The notes beneath the pieces are model-generated. The model saw nothing but the letters and a program-made list of their open reading frames with translations. It was not told the origin of the DNA and made no database searches. Positions 1 to 8,689 of a stretch of DNA of 53,712 bases are shown in pieces. Position 1 is the stretch's first letter; each line of letters begins with the position of its first letter. The translations under genes and the position numbers were made by a program. Source of the DNA: Limnohabitans sp. Rim8 (GTDB lineage: Bacteria > Pseudomonadota > Gammaproteobacteria > Burkholderiales > Burkholderiaceae_C); NCBI GenBank assembly GCA_945901045.1, contig CAMDKK010000024.1, positions 1 to 53,712 of the forward strand, read 5' to 3'.

Positions 1-1961
1 CTGCCATCTTGATGCTGCAAACCTTCACCACCCAAAGTAGTTCTGCCAGACGTTGCGCCCAACAAAAAGCCTCTGGCTCTTTGATCAGCAGCAGCCCAAA
101 TAGCATCACCTACCCTTTGGAAACCGAACATTGAGTAATAAATATAAAACGGTAACATGGCAAAACCGTGCACGCTGTAGCTGGTTGCAGCGGCGGTCCA
201 ACTTGCAAGCGCACCAGCTTCGCTGATGCCCTCCTCTAAAATTTGGCCGTCCAATGCTTCGCGGTAACTCAGCACAGAGCCGATATCTTCTGGCGCATAA
301 CGTTGCCCGACACTGCTGTAGATTCCAACTTGCTTGAACAGATTTGCCATACCGAAGGTACGTGCTTCATCTGCCACGATTGGAACCAAGCGTTTTCCCA
401 AGACAGGGTCTTTCAACAAGTTAGCCAACATGCGTACAAAAGCCATGGTTGTACTCATCTCTTTGCCATCTGCTGCTATCGCAAACTGGGCATATGTCTC
501 TACTGAGGGAACAGGCAAAATCGCGCAATGAGTCTCGCGTTTTGGCATGCTGCCACCCAGATCTTGACGATGCTTTAAAAGGTACAACATCTCTGCACTG
601 TTTGGCGCAGGTTTGTAAAATGCCAAACTTTTTGCTTGTTCATCTGTGAGCGGCAAGTCGAATCTATTACGGTATTCAATCAATTCCTGCTCATCAAATT
701 TCTTATGGCTGTGCGTTGTCATCTTTCCTTGACCGGCGCTGCCCATACCAAAGCCTTTTTTCGTATGCGCCAAGATTACAACTGGCTGCCCTTGATGCGC
801 AAGCGCAGCAGCATAAGCGGAATAAATCTTCACAACATCATGGCCTCCGCGTTTTAAACGATCGATTTGCTCGTCTGTCATCCCCTCAGCTAAGCGTTTC
901 AGGTCTTCGTTTTGTCCAAAAAAATTTTCGCGGTTGTAACGCCCGTTTTTTGCCGCAAATGTTTGCATTTGCCCGTCTACAGTTTGGGAAACTGCTTTCA
1001 GTAATGCGCCCGTGGTATCGCGCGCAAACAAACCGTCCCAGTCACTCCCCCAAACCAATTTGATGACCTTCCAGCCAGCGCCGCAAAATAATTTTTCTAG
1101 CTCATCGATGATTCGTCCATTTCCTCTGACCGGGCCATCTAAGCGCTGTAAATTACAGTTCACTACCCACACCAAGTTATCTAGTTGTTCGCGTGCAGCC
1201 AAGGTCAGAGCGCTCATGCTCTCGGGTTCGTCCATCTCACCATCACCAAAGACGCCCCAAACCTTACGGCCTTCGCACTGCAACAAATTACGGTGCGTCA
1301 AATAGCGCATGAAACGAGCGTGGTAGATCGAACTGATAGGCCCCAGTCCCATAGACCCCGTCGGAAACTGCCAAAAATCCGGCATCAACCAAGGATGCGG
1401 ATAACTGGAAAGTCCGCGTGCACCAGTTTTTTGCGCATTGATTTCTTGGCGGTAATGCAACAAGTCTTCTTCCGTTAAACGACCTTCTAGAAATGCCCTT
1501 GCATAAACACCTGGCGCACTGTGCGGTTGAAAAAACACCAAGTCACCACCTTGTTCTGAGGTGCGCGCTTGAAAGAAATGGTGAAAACCAGTTTCAAATA
1601 AATCTGCGACGCTCGCATAGCTTGCAATGTGCCCACCTAATTCACCGTAGGCTTGATTTGCGCGAACAACCATGGCCAATGCGTTCCAACGCATGATGGA
1701 GGTTAAGCGCTCTTCAATTTGAATGTCTCCCAGAAACTCCGGTTGGTCATCAACAGAAATGGAGTTTGCATAGGGTGTGTTGAGGTCAGGCTGCCAACCT
1801 GTCCTTTGCTGCCGCGCAACAGCAGTCAAACTGTTCAAGATTTGGTTTACACGTGCTGGCCCCTCATTGGCAAGCAAAGATAACAAGGCTTCTCGCCACT
1901 CCGCGGTTTCTTCTGGATTGGCGTCTTGGGCTAATTGGGGCAGGTCATCTGAAGTGTTCAT
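1..1961 (-). CDS. aceE: Pyruvate dehydrogenase E1 component, homodimeric type (5' part; runs off the window)
   Basis: This is the E1 subunit of the pyruvate dehydrogenase complex, which decarboxylates pyruvate with thiamine diphosphate and passes the acetyl group to lipoyl-E2. Translating the minus strand from the ATG at 1961 gives an uninterrupted frame of about 653 residues to the window edge, so roughly the last quarter of a typical ~890-residue AceE is missing. The N-terminus reads MNTSDDLPQLAQDANPEETA. The thiamine-diphosphate motif GDGEMDEPES lies near residue 240, and conserved blocks such as GPISSIYHARFMRYL and HTKKGFGMG are present. This is the single-chain AceE family, not the alpha/beta type found at 3054-5084. 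The gene is divergent from an Lrp-type regulator 102 bases away, which may control it (inference). E2 and E3 would be expected beyond position 1. Confidence 0.95.
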   Translation of the reverse strand, partial: MNTSDDLPQLAQDANPEETAEWREALLSLLANEGPARVNQILNSLTAVARQQRTGWQPDLNTPYANSISVDDQPEFLGDIQIEERLTSIMRWNALAMVVRANQAYGELGGHIASYASVADLFETGFHHFFQARTSEQGGDLVFFQPHSAPGVYARAFLEGRLTEEDLLHYRQEINAQKTGARGLSSYPHPWLMPDFWQFPTGSMGLGPISSIYHARFMRYLTHRNLLQCEGRKVWGVFGDGEMDEPESMSALTLAAREQLDNLVWVVNCNLQRLDGPVRGNGRIIDELEKLFCGAGWKVIKLVWGSDWDGLFARDTTGALLKAVSQTVDGQMQTFAAKNGRYNRENFFGQNEDLKRLAEGMTDEQIDRLKRGGHDVVKIYSAYAAALAHQGQPVVILAHTKKGFGMGSAGQGKMTTHSHKKFDEQELIEYRNRFDLPLTDEQAKSLAFYKPAPNSAEMLYLLKHRQDLGGSMPKRETHCAILPVPSVETYAQFAIAADGKEMSTTMAFVRMLANLLKDPVLGKRLVPIVADEARTFGMANLFKQVGIYSSVGQRYAPEDIGSVLSYREALDGQILEEGISEAGALASWTAAATSYSVHGFAMLPFYIYYSMFGFQRVGDAIWAAADQRARGFLLGATSGRTTLGGEGLQHQDG

Positions 1962-2011
1962 GAAAAGAACTTTAATTGCCAATTGACAAAATAGGCTATC
2001 AATTCCGTCTA

Positions 2012-2038
2012 TTGAATAAGGTATTTAAAGCATAAAAT
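2012..2038 (+). promoter_or_regulatory. Possible promoter of the Lrp-type regulator in the aceE divergent region
   Basis: The 102-base gap between aceE and the regulator is AT-rich. It contains TTGAAT (2012-2017) and TAAAAT (2033-2038), separated by 15 bases, which is a weak sigma-70-like pair pointing at the regulator. The spacer is short and no operator could be defined, so this is only a candidate. Confidence 0.25.
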
Positions 2039-2063
2039 GCCAAATAAATTAAATTAGCAGCAT

Positions 2064-2531
2064 ATGAATTTAGATAAAACAGATATACGCATATTGGATC
2101 ATCTGCAACGAGACGGAAGTTTGACCAACGTTGAACTTGCTCGAAAAATTGGCCTTTCGCCATCCCCTTGCCTTGCGCGGGTCAAAGCACTGGAGGCCGC
2201 AGGCGTCATTGAAAAATACGTTGCACTGGCAAACGCAAGTGCTTTGGGTTTAGGACTCACAGTTTTTATTTCAATCAGCCTGAAAACCCAAAGTAAAGAA
2301 GCCTTAGCAAACTTTGAAGCCCAGATTGCCCAACATGATGAAGTGATGGAGTGCTATTTGATGACGGGAGACAGCGACTACTTGTTGCGAGTGGCGGTCA
2401 AAGACATCCAAGCGCTCGAAAAATTTATCTTGGATCAACTCTCACCCATTCCCGGCGTCGAGAAAATTAGATCCAGCTTTGCGCTGAAACAGGTGCGTTA
2501 CAAAACGGCATTGCCTTTGGGCTTTGGCTGA
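2064..2531 (+). CDS. Lrp/AsnC family transcriptional regulator
   Basis: A 155-residue DNA-binding regulator of the Lrp/AsnC (feast/famine) family. The N-terminal winged helix-turn-helix is clear ([18 protein letters not shown], then [20 protein letters not shown], about residues 1-60). A C-terminal RAM ligand-binding domain follows, with the usual block [20 protein letters not shown] and an ending of the form [20 protein letters not shown]. The length is normal for the family. These proteins form dimers and octamers and respond to amino acids or related small molecules. The gene is transcribed away from aceE from a shared 102-base region, so regulation of aceE and of itself is plausible. That is inference, because no operator was resolved. 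Confidence 0.9.
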   Translation: MNLDKTDIRILDHLQRDGSLTNVELARKIGLSPSPCLARVKALEAAGVIEKYVALANASALGLGLTVFISISLKTQSKEALANFEAQIAQHDEVMECYLMTGDSDYLLRVAVKDIQALEKFILDQLSPIPGVEKIRSSFALKQVRYKTALPLGFG

Positions 2532-2744
2532 CCGATCACTTGCAATTTGCAGAAAAAAATCAGCGCCCGGAGTTTGCCTTTGGGAAATTCAAACTCGGAT
2601 CTAGAACTCGCCATACACGTTCTCAAGGCCATCAAAAACTTCGAGACATCTCTAAACTGATAAGAAAATCGACTGGTACGGTTTACGGGAGCAGCGTTAA
2701 CGCTTACCTTTAAAGCCGCAGTAACCCAGCGGCAGACCAATTTG

Positions 2745-3050
2745 ATGGAAGTTTGGAAAGACCCGGACTGCGGTTGCTGCAAGGATTGGGTGGCCATCCC
2801 AGAGAAATCAGGCTTTTCTGTCCGGGTATTTTAAAGCGGCAATGAAGCAATACGGACTCAGCTTGGCAAGCCTGCCAAACTGGGTTCTTGCCAAACGCAC
2901 CCTATTCGCAGTCAATGATACTGAAATCAAAACCTGCCGATCCCAGCAAGACAAGCCTGTCGGGGTCTGTGAACTGCGTCCAAGTGCCCAAGGCTCTGCC
3001 TGAGCATGGCAGTAGTCGCCAAGCCAAGTGTTGGTCGGGTTTTCATACCT
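2745..3050 (+). pseudogene. Decayed DUF411 (periplasmic metal-binding) gene
   Basis: The frame from 2745 reads MEVWKDPDCGCCKDWVA, the conserved CxCC-containing start of the DUF411 domain. A TAA at 2832 interrupts it, after which the same frame continues with GNEAIRTQLGKPAKLGSCQT, the next conserved block (family form roughly GN..AR..LG.P..LGSCHT). More stops follow from 2916, and the family's C-terminal block (near GSPGM) is only faintly readable in shifted frames to about 3050. Bases upstream of 2745 encode a hydrophobic stretch in phase (GAALTLTFKAAVTQ) that could be a relic of a signal peptide. DUF411 proteins are often found with copper-resistance genes; none is seen here. The remnant converges on the E1 fusion gene. 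No gene was seen in the remaining gap 2532-2744. Confidence 0.7.
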
Positions 3051-3053
3051 GCT

Positions 3054-5084
3054 TCATACCTCCTGATTACGCCGCACAAGCTTGCGAACGGCCTCAAGGA
3101 TGTCGATTTCTTGCGGAATGGTGGCGCGTTCGAGTTTGTCGTTATAGGGCATGGGAATGTCTTTTGAAGTAACGCGCACGATGGGCCCGTCCAGCCAGTC
3201 AATGGCTTCTTCGGCAACGGCGGCTGAGACTTCTGCACCAAAACCTGCCCGCTTCCAGCCTTCATGGGCAATCACCAATCGGCTGGTTTTTTTGACAGAT
3301 GCCACGATGCTGTCTATGTCCAGTGGCCGCAAGGTACGCGGGTCTATCACCTCGACAGAAATGCCTTCACGTGCCAGTTTTTTTGCTGCTGCCAGCGCTT
3401 TCTCCACCATCATCATGGTGGCCACCACCGTGCAGTCCGTTCCGTTGCGGCGAACGACGGCCTTGCCAATAGGGATGGTGTAGTCGGCTTCGGGCACGGG
3501 ATGGGACGGCAAAAGATAGGCCATTTTGTGTTCCAGAAAGACCACCGGGTTGTCGTCACGCAAGGCCGAAAGCATCATGCCCTTCGCATCGTAGGCATTA
3601 GATGGTGCCATGACCACCAGACCGGGCACATGCATCAACCAGCTCTCAAGAGACTGCGAATGCTGCGCCGCCAGCCGCACGCCACCGCCAGTCGGACCAC
3701 GTATCACCATGGGAACGGTGGGTTTGCCGCCCAGCATGAAGCGAAACTTGGCAGCCTGGTTGACCAGCGCATCCATCATCAGAGTGACAAAATCGAAGAT
3801 CTGGATTTCAACAACCGGACGCATCCCCGAAACGGCAGCGCCAACGGCTGCCAGTGCAATCGCCTGCTCTGATATCGGCGTGTCGCGTACCCGGTCAGCA
3901 CCAAACTCGTCCTGCAAACCGCGCGTCACGGCAAAGATGCCACCAATCTTGCCGATATCTTCGCCTATCAGTACCACCGATGGTTCACGCCGCATCTCGA
4001 TGGCCAAGGCCTCGTTGATGGCCTCGGCAAAGTTCAGTTTGCGCTCTCCCACGCCGCCTGGCCACAATGCGGCTTCACTGGAAGCGGCGTGCGGCGCTGT
4101 GACCACATCGCTCAGGTCGCCCCAGGTCGGCTCGGGGCTGGCGCGGGCAAAGGCTTCTGCATCAGCAACTTCGGTCTCTACCTGAAGTTGCATACCGTCA
4201 AACCAGCTTGTGCTGATGCCATGGCTACTTTGCAGCAATGCTGCAGTGTGAGCCAGTGGGTCTTGCGCCATGCCATTTTTCATGGTCTGGACGCTGCGGT
4301 GAGCAGGCAAGTTGGCTCGCATGGAATGGTCGCCCCAGCGCCAGGTCATGGCCTCAATCAGCGTGGGCCCATCACCCCGACGCGCGCGCACTGTTGCCTC
4401 CACCACCGCGCTGCGTACCGCTTCCACATGGTTGCCATTGATGGTGATGCCGGGCATGCTGTACCCTGCGGCGCGCAAGGCCAAACGCTCAACTGATGTG
4501 GACTCCTGCATCGTGGTGGACAGCCCGTACTGGTTGTTTTCGCACAGATAAACAATCGGCAGCTTCCACAGCGAAGCCAGATTCAGCGCTTCATGAAAAA
4601 TACCTTCGTTGGCTGCACCATCACCAAAAAAAGCAATACCGACTTGGCCTTCTCCCCGCATTTGCGCCGCCAATGCTGCTCCCGTGCCAATGCCAATGCC
4701 TGCACCCACTACGCCGTTGGCCCCAAGTATGTTGCGGCTCAGATCAGCCACATGCATAGAGCCGCCCAAGCCCCTGCAATAGCCGTCGATACGCCCCATC
4801 AACTCAGCCATCATGCGGCCCATTTCGGCCCCCTTGGCCAGGCAATGGCCATGTCCCCGGTGGTGGGTGATTATAAAATCGGTGTCTCTCAACGCCGCGC
4901 AGGCTCCGGCAGCAATGGCCTCCTGACCAACGCAGGAATGCGCCGTACCTTTGACCACACCTTCGAGAAACAGGTCATGCGCGCGTTGCTCGAACCGACG
5001 GATGCGCAACATCATGAGCCACAGCGCTTGCAGTTTTGCGCTGTCGGGGAGTGTTGTAAGAACGGATTCGGCGTCGTCTTTCAT
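3054..5084 (-). CDS. 2-oxo acid / acetoin-type dehydrogenase E1, alpha and beta subunits fused
   Basis: One 676-residue chain carries both halves of a branched-chain/acetoin-type E1. The N-terminal alpha half has the HRGHGHCLAKG block and the thiamine-diphosphate signature GDGAANEGIFHEALN followed by ENNQYG. The beta half begins near KLNFAEAINEAL (about residue 350) and has GEDIGK, PISEQAIA, RGPTGGGVR and VIDPRTLRPLD. The family decarboxylates a 2-oxo acid or acetoin and hands the acyl group to a lipoyl E2, but no E2 or E3 lies nearby. An upstream in-frame ATG at 5132 exists; 5084 is preferred because GAGGTG sits six bases before it. The gene lies just downstream of an IS6-type transposase on the same strand and may once have belonged to the 6-13 kb cluster (inference). 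The substrate is unknown. Confidence 0.88.
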   Translation of the reverse strand: MKDDAESVLTTLPDSAKLQALWLMMLRIRRFEQRAHDLFLEGVVKGTAHSCVGQEAIAAGACAALRDTDFIITHHRGHGHCLAKGAEMGRMMAELMGRIDGYCRGLGGSMHVADLSRNILGANGVVGAGIGIGTGAALAAQMRGEGQVGIAFFGDGAANEGIFHEALNLASLWKLPIVYLCENNQYGLSTTMQESTSVERLALRAAGYSMPGITINGNHVEAVRSAVVEATVRARRGDGPTLIEAMTWRWGDHSMRANLPAHRSVQTMKNGMAQDPLAHTAALLQSSHGISTSWFDGMQLQVETEVADAEAFARASPEPTWGDLSDVVTAPHAASSEAALWPGGVGERKLNFAEAINEALAIEMRREPSVVLIGEDIGKIGGIFAVTRGLQDEFGADRVRDTPISEQAIALAAVGAAVSGMRPVVEIQIFDFVTLMMDALVNQAAKFRFMLGGKPTVPMVIRGPTGGGVRLAAQHSQSLESWLMHVPGLVVMAPSNAYDAKGMMLSALRDDNPVVFLEHKMAYLLPSHPVPEADYTIPIGKAVVRRNGTDCTVVATMMMVEKALAAAKKLAREGISVEVIDPRTLRPLDIDSIVASVKKTSRLVIAHEGWKRAGFGAEVSAAVAEEAIDWLDGPIVRVTSKDIPMPYNDKLERATIPQEIDILEAVRKLVRRNQEV

Positions 5085-5163
5085 GTCAGACACCTCGCAA
5101 AGCGGTTGATGCGGCATAGCCAAATTAACCACGGAAGCCTAATATTTAAAGAGTACATACCAT

Positions 5164-5874
5164 TCATTGAACCGCTGCTGTTTGAGTTACCGATGCCCAA
5201 ATCCCCAAACTTCGATTCAGCAGTTCTCGATAGCTAGCCGCTGAAACGGAATGACGCGACAAGGCAAATAAGTTTCCCACTTCACTGAATATTGACAGAC
5301 ACCACTGTGCTTGGCCTTCTGACTTGAAGCGTTTCATCCGGCACTCTCTGAGGCAAGTTGACTGATGTGAGATCTCTGCTCGATTATTTAATCCTTGGTC
5401 CCTGATATGGGCTGCATCGGGCAAGATCTCAGCACGGGGCTGCGTGTAGGATGCCAGGCTATCTGGGATCACTTTTCTTGGAACTTGGCATGTGCCTAAC
5501 ACATTCTTGAAGAACCGCTCAGCAGCAGCTTTTTTCCGTTTGGGCTGAACCAAAATATCCTGTACTTGGCCCTCTTGGTCGACTGCACGCCACAGGTACT
5601 GGCATATGCTGTTGATCTTCAAATAGACTTCATCCAAGTGCAAGGCATCACCCATGGGTCCACGTTGGCGTCGGACCTTTCGTGCGTACTGGCGACCAAA
5701 CTTTTCACACCAGGCTCGAACACTTTCACAGATGACAACGACGCCTCGCTCAGCCATAGTCATTACCACAAAACTTAAGCGCAAGGCAAAACGAAAGTAC
5801 AGCCACATGCATTGGCTGATGATTACCGCTGGGTAGCGGTGGTGCTTGTAGGAGATCAGCGGCGGTGTATTCAT
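5164..5874 (-). CDS. IS6-family transposase
   Basis: A 236-residue DDE transposase of the IS6 group, about the usual length. The catalytic triad appears intact: D81 in LHLDEVYLKI, D138 in VIPDSLASY (family form TDKLKSY), and E167 in GLNNRAEISHQ. The block QYLWRAVDQEGQVQDILVQ is typical. The N-terminal region that normally reads SYRDVEELLAERG is altered (LSFVVMTMAERG), so activity is uncertain. Clear terminal inverted repeats could not be identified. An 8-base direct repeat AACCACGG occurs at 5127-5134 and 5928-5935, which fits the target duplication size of this family but may be chance. The gap 5875-6086 holds no recognisable gene. Confidence 0.85.
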   Translation of the reverse strand: MNTPPLISYKHHRYPAVIISQCMWLYFRFALRLSFVVMTMAERGVVVICESVRAWCEKFGRQYARKVRRQRGPMGDALHLDEVYLKINSICQYLWRAVDQEGQVQDILVQPKRKKAAAERFFKNVLGTCQVPRKVIPDSLASYTQPRAEILPDAAHIRDQGLNNRAEISHQSTCLRECRMKRFKSEGQAQWCLSIFSEVGNLFALSRHSVSAASYRELLNRSLGIWASVTQTAAVQ

Positions 5875-6086
5875 CAGCTACGCTCTAGCCGATGGGCGGG
5901 AGTTAACTTGACGATGCCTTTCAAGGCAACCACGGCTCCAAGCATGATGAGCCAGAGGAACAGCTGCGGGAAACTCAACTGCCCAAGTGAATAGTGAGCT
6001 TGTTAAATTTCCCCGTGCCTTTTCATCTTTCGCGTTGTGGTTGAGAGTAGTTGGCTCCATCTCAATATTCGATCCTTGTTCGTCCA

Positions 6087-6875
6087 TCAGGCAAAGCCAG
6101 AGAGTGGACTCTCGAAGAAGCCGGCAGAAACAAAACCCCCATCGACTGCGAGCGTGTGCCCTGTAATAAATGAAGCATCTGCAGAAGCCAGAAAAACAAC
6201 CGCTGCAGCGACTTCTTCAGGCAGGCCATAGCGATTTAGCGGTGTTCGCAAAAGGACCTTGCTGCGGACCTCTTTTGAATGTCCCGCCGCGGTGAGGGGT
6301 GTTGCGATAGCACCGGGCGCAACCGCGTTGACACGAATGCGATATTTGGCGAGCTCAACCGCAAGACATTTAGTCAGCGCGATAATTCCCGCCTTCGCTG
6401 GCCCGTAAACTGGGCGCTCCTGATTTCCGAGAAGACCCGATGCCGATGCAATGTTCACGATGGCACCCCCACCTGTATGGCGCATGCGGTTCGCGATCTG
6501 TTGAGTGAGAAAGAAAGGTCCTCGAAAATTGACGTTCATCACGTCATCGTAGATTTTTTGGTTGGTATCTAAAAATGACACGTTGTCCAAAATACCTGCA
6601 TTGTTTACAAGAACGTGAACAGGCCCAACCGATGCCGTATCCAAGATGCCTGGAACGTTATTGATCATATCGAGATCCATCAGGTCAAGAGCAAACCAAG
6701 TTGCACGACCGCTTGGAGAAAGCTCCTTGGCTGTCGCTTCCGCAGCCTCAGCATTGATGTCGGCTATAACCACGCGACCGCCCCGCGCGATGAAAAGAGC
6801 CGCAATGGCTTTGCCTATACCTTGTGCTCCACCGGTTATGAGCGCGGTCTGTCCTTCCATATTTTGCGCGCTCAT
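6087..6875 (-). CDS. Short-chain dehydrogenase/reductase (SDR)
   Basis: A 262-residue classical SDR that oxidises or reduces an alcohol/carbonyl with NAD(P). The Rossmann glycine motif TGGAQGIGKAIA is near residue 14 and VLVNNAG near residue 90. The catalytic Ser-Tyr-Lys set lies in NIASASGLLGNQ and VYGPAKAG, and the C-terminus has ITGHTLAVDGGF. An acidic residue after beta-2 (VIADIN) suggests a preference for NAD (inference). AAGGA sits about eight bases before the ATG at 6875. The gene lies 37 bases downstream of the GST gene on the same strand, as the last member of the catabolic cluster. The substrate cannot be read from the sequence. Confidence 0.92.
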   Translation of the reverse strand: MSAQNMEGQTALITGGAQGIGKAIAALFIARGGRVVIADINAEAAEATAKELSPSGRATWFALDLMDLDMINNVPGILDTASVGPVHVLVNNAGILDNVSFLDTNQKIYDDVMNVNFRGPFFLTQQIANRMRHTGGGAIVNIASASGLLGNQERPVYGPAKAGIIALTKCLAVELAKYRIRVNAVAPGAIATPLTAAGHSKEVRSKVLLRTPLNRYGLPEEVAAAVVFLASADASFITGHTLAVDGGFVSAGFFESPLSGFA

Positions 6876-6912
6876 AAAGTAATCCTTATTTGTTGGGTTC
6901 TTTTAGATCGAT

Positions 6913-7680
6913 TTATGACGATGACTGGAGGGCCGGTTCAATTTTTGCTCGACCGAAAGCAGGTCGTGCTTGAACACGCACCCACCAATCTTCGACTCTA
7001 CTGTAATCTTTGAGAAAAAGCCCGTAGCGGGCATGTTCGTTCATTCGAACCAAGTACGGTGCCATGTTCGTGTCCGCAAATGAAAAGGTCTCGCCAGCCA
7101 ACCAGGGTGAGTGCCTAAGGGAGTCCTCCATCATCTCAAGAGTTCGTTTGATCTGAGCCACCGCAAATTCAATTTCGCCGTCGGTGAAAGGTTGGCGCGC
7201 CATCCGGCGCCAATCTTCTCGCCTGTTCGGAGTTGGGATGCGCGCCAAGTTCTGCTCGAGTTCTTTGTCTGACCAATCCGTTGCAATCGGTCCCATGACC
7301 CAGTTCCAGCTCGCAACCTGAAAGGCACGGATGACAACTTCATCAGCATGCTTGGTCCAGACTCTCATCTGTGCGCGAGCAAAGGGCTCTGCAGGACGCA
7401 GGGAATGTGCAGGAAATACAGCGTCTAAATATTCGTTAATGACGGTACTTTCGATAACAGCCCGGTTCTGATGAATAAGTGTCGGCACCATTCCATTCGG
7501 GTTCAACTTACGATATTCATCAGAATGTTGTTCCAGCTTAAATAAGTCAATGACATGCCCCTGGTAAGCCAGCCCTTTCTCCTCAAGACAAAAGCGGACG
7601 CGGCGCGAGGCGCTTGAAGACCAAGCGTGATAAAGCACGAGCTCGTACTCAGGTACGGTATCGTAAACCGTTGCTTCCAT
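6913..7680 (-). CDS. Glutathione S-transferase family protein
   Basis: A roughly 255-residue GST with a thioredoxin-like N-terminal domain (ELVLYHAWSSSASRRVRFCL, then NPNGMVPTLIHQNRAVIEST with the cis-Pro and the glutathione-binding Glu-Ser) and an all-helical C-terminal domain (SFADTNMAPYLVRM). The SSSASRRVRF segment is where serine- or cysteine-type GSTs carry the catalytic residue. The overall look is closer to beta-etherase or isomerase-like GSTs than to housekeeping ones, but that is only an impression. A TTG could add ten residues at 7710; the ATG at 7680 is preferred. It sits between the BKACE and SDR genes, so it may act on a pathway intermediate. Confidence 0.85.
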   Translation of the reverse strand: MEATVYDTVPEYELVLYHAWSSSASRRVRFCLEEKGLAYQGHVIDLFKLEQHSDEYRKLNPNGMVPTLIHQNRAVIESTVINEYLDAVFPAHSLRPAEPFARAQMRVWTKHADEVVIRAFQVASWNWVMGPIATDWSDKELEQNLARIPTPNRREDWRRMARQPFTDGEIEFAVAQIKRTLEMMEDSLRHSPWLAGETFSFADTNMAPYLVRMNEHARYGLFLKDYSRVEDWWVRVQARPAFGRAKIEPALQSSS

Positions 7681-7746
7681 GGTGCTTATTCCTGTGTTGC
7701 AGAGTTGCAAAGTTGAACGCGGTCCGATCAGTGCGGCGTCCGCTCG

Positions 7747-8628
7747 TTACGGCATCCCGAGGATGCGCTTCGCTTCTTCAGGCGTTGCCACCTCGCGGCC
7801 CAGCTCACGTGCGATGTTGGCAACGCGGCGGATGATGTCCGCATTTTTTGGCTGACCGAGCTCATGGTACGTGTAGTCCCCGATGCCAATCGCGATGTGT
7901 CCGCCAAGCGAAATAATGGGTGCGGCGAGCGCCAAGAGGTTACCGCCGAAGTTACACACCGTCCATTCGATACGCCGGTTGGGAGGGAGGAAATCGAGGT
8001 GCGCCTGCAGGCCCTTCAGCGTTCCTGGATGCCCCCCGAGGTACGCATTGTCGTTGAGCACGAAAAGCAGGTACGCCGGTTCGTCGACCAGCCCCATGTC
8101 AAGGAAGGCCGAGGCGTAGCGCGTAAATCCGACGTTCCACGACGTAAGGCAGGGCTTCAAGCCCGCTTTGCGGATGTTCTCGGCAAAGTACGTGAGCGTT
8201 CCAGTCGAGTTCTTATAGATGAGCTCCGTCGTCTCAAAACGGCGCTCCTGTGGCTTGTAGCGATCGACGTTAACGCTGCCTACGTCCATGGGTGCGAAAT
8301 GGGGGCGACGCTTGGGGTCGGCCGCCATCTTGAGGATGTGATCTAGACGGGCCTCGGGGCCCGCGTCCAGCGTCGCGTAGCCGAGCGTCGGATGCACCAG
8401 AATGTCGGATGTGGCGAGAATTTGCCTGACAGTCTCGGCGTATGTCTCGGTATCATGATCTGGCGCCCCATCGGCCCTGCGCGCATGAAAATGAAGGATC
8501 GACGCACCAGCCTCCCGGCATTCGACTGCGTCGACCGCGATCTCGTGCGGTGTGTAGGGTACGTTCGGATTGCCCTCCTCCCGCATCATGAACTCGTTGA
8601 CGCGCGCCTCGATGATCAGTTTTTCCAT
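7747..8628 (-). CDS. BKACE family beta-keto acid cleavage enzyme (DUF849)
   Basis: A 293-residue TIM-barrel enzyme of the BKACE (formerly DUF849) family. Known members condense a beta-keto acid with acetyl-CoA and split it to acetoacetate plus a CoA ester, using a divalent metal. The metal-binding HxH motif is in ILHFHARR near residue 46. Family blocks TWNVGF-like (LTSWNVGFTRYA), CNFGGN, GGHIAIGIGDYTY and the ending REVATPEEAKRILG are present. The usual GLED segment is replaced by GIGD, which may reflect a different substrate group. A GGAGA ribosome site lies just before the ATG at 8628. It is downstream of the M24 gene in the same run. The beta-keto acid it uses is unknown. Confidence 0.88.
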   Translation of the reverse strand: MEKLIIEARVNEFMMREEGNPNVPYTPHEIAVDAVECREAGASILHFHARRADGAPDHDTETYAETVRQILATSDILVHPTLGYATLDAGPEARLDHILKMAADPKRRPHFAPMDVGSVNVDRYKPQERRFETTELIYKNSTGTLTYFAENIRKAGLKPCLTSWNVGFTRYASAFLDMGLVDEPAYLLFVLNDNAYLGGHPGTLKGLQAHLDFLPPNRRIEWTVCNFGGNLLALAAPIISLGGHIAIGIGDYTYHELGQPKNADIIRRVANIARELGREVATPEEAKRILGMP

Positions 8629-8689
8629 GTTATCTCCATAGGCCTCTATTTATTTGTGTCATTCGTTGGGTAATCTTTGAACATACCCG

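Noticed and set aside
3264-3872. Long plus-strand open frame opposite the E1 fusion gene
   Set aside because: It is antisense to a clear dehydrogenase, is rich in His and Cys, has no ribosome site and shows no family resemblance.
5164-5874. Compound transposon between the 5.2 kb IS6 transposase and the 18.4 kb IS6 remnant
   Set aside because: The two transposases are clearly different IS6 subtypes (different N-termini), so they cannot be two copies of one element.
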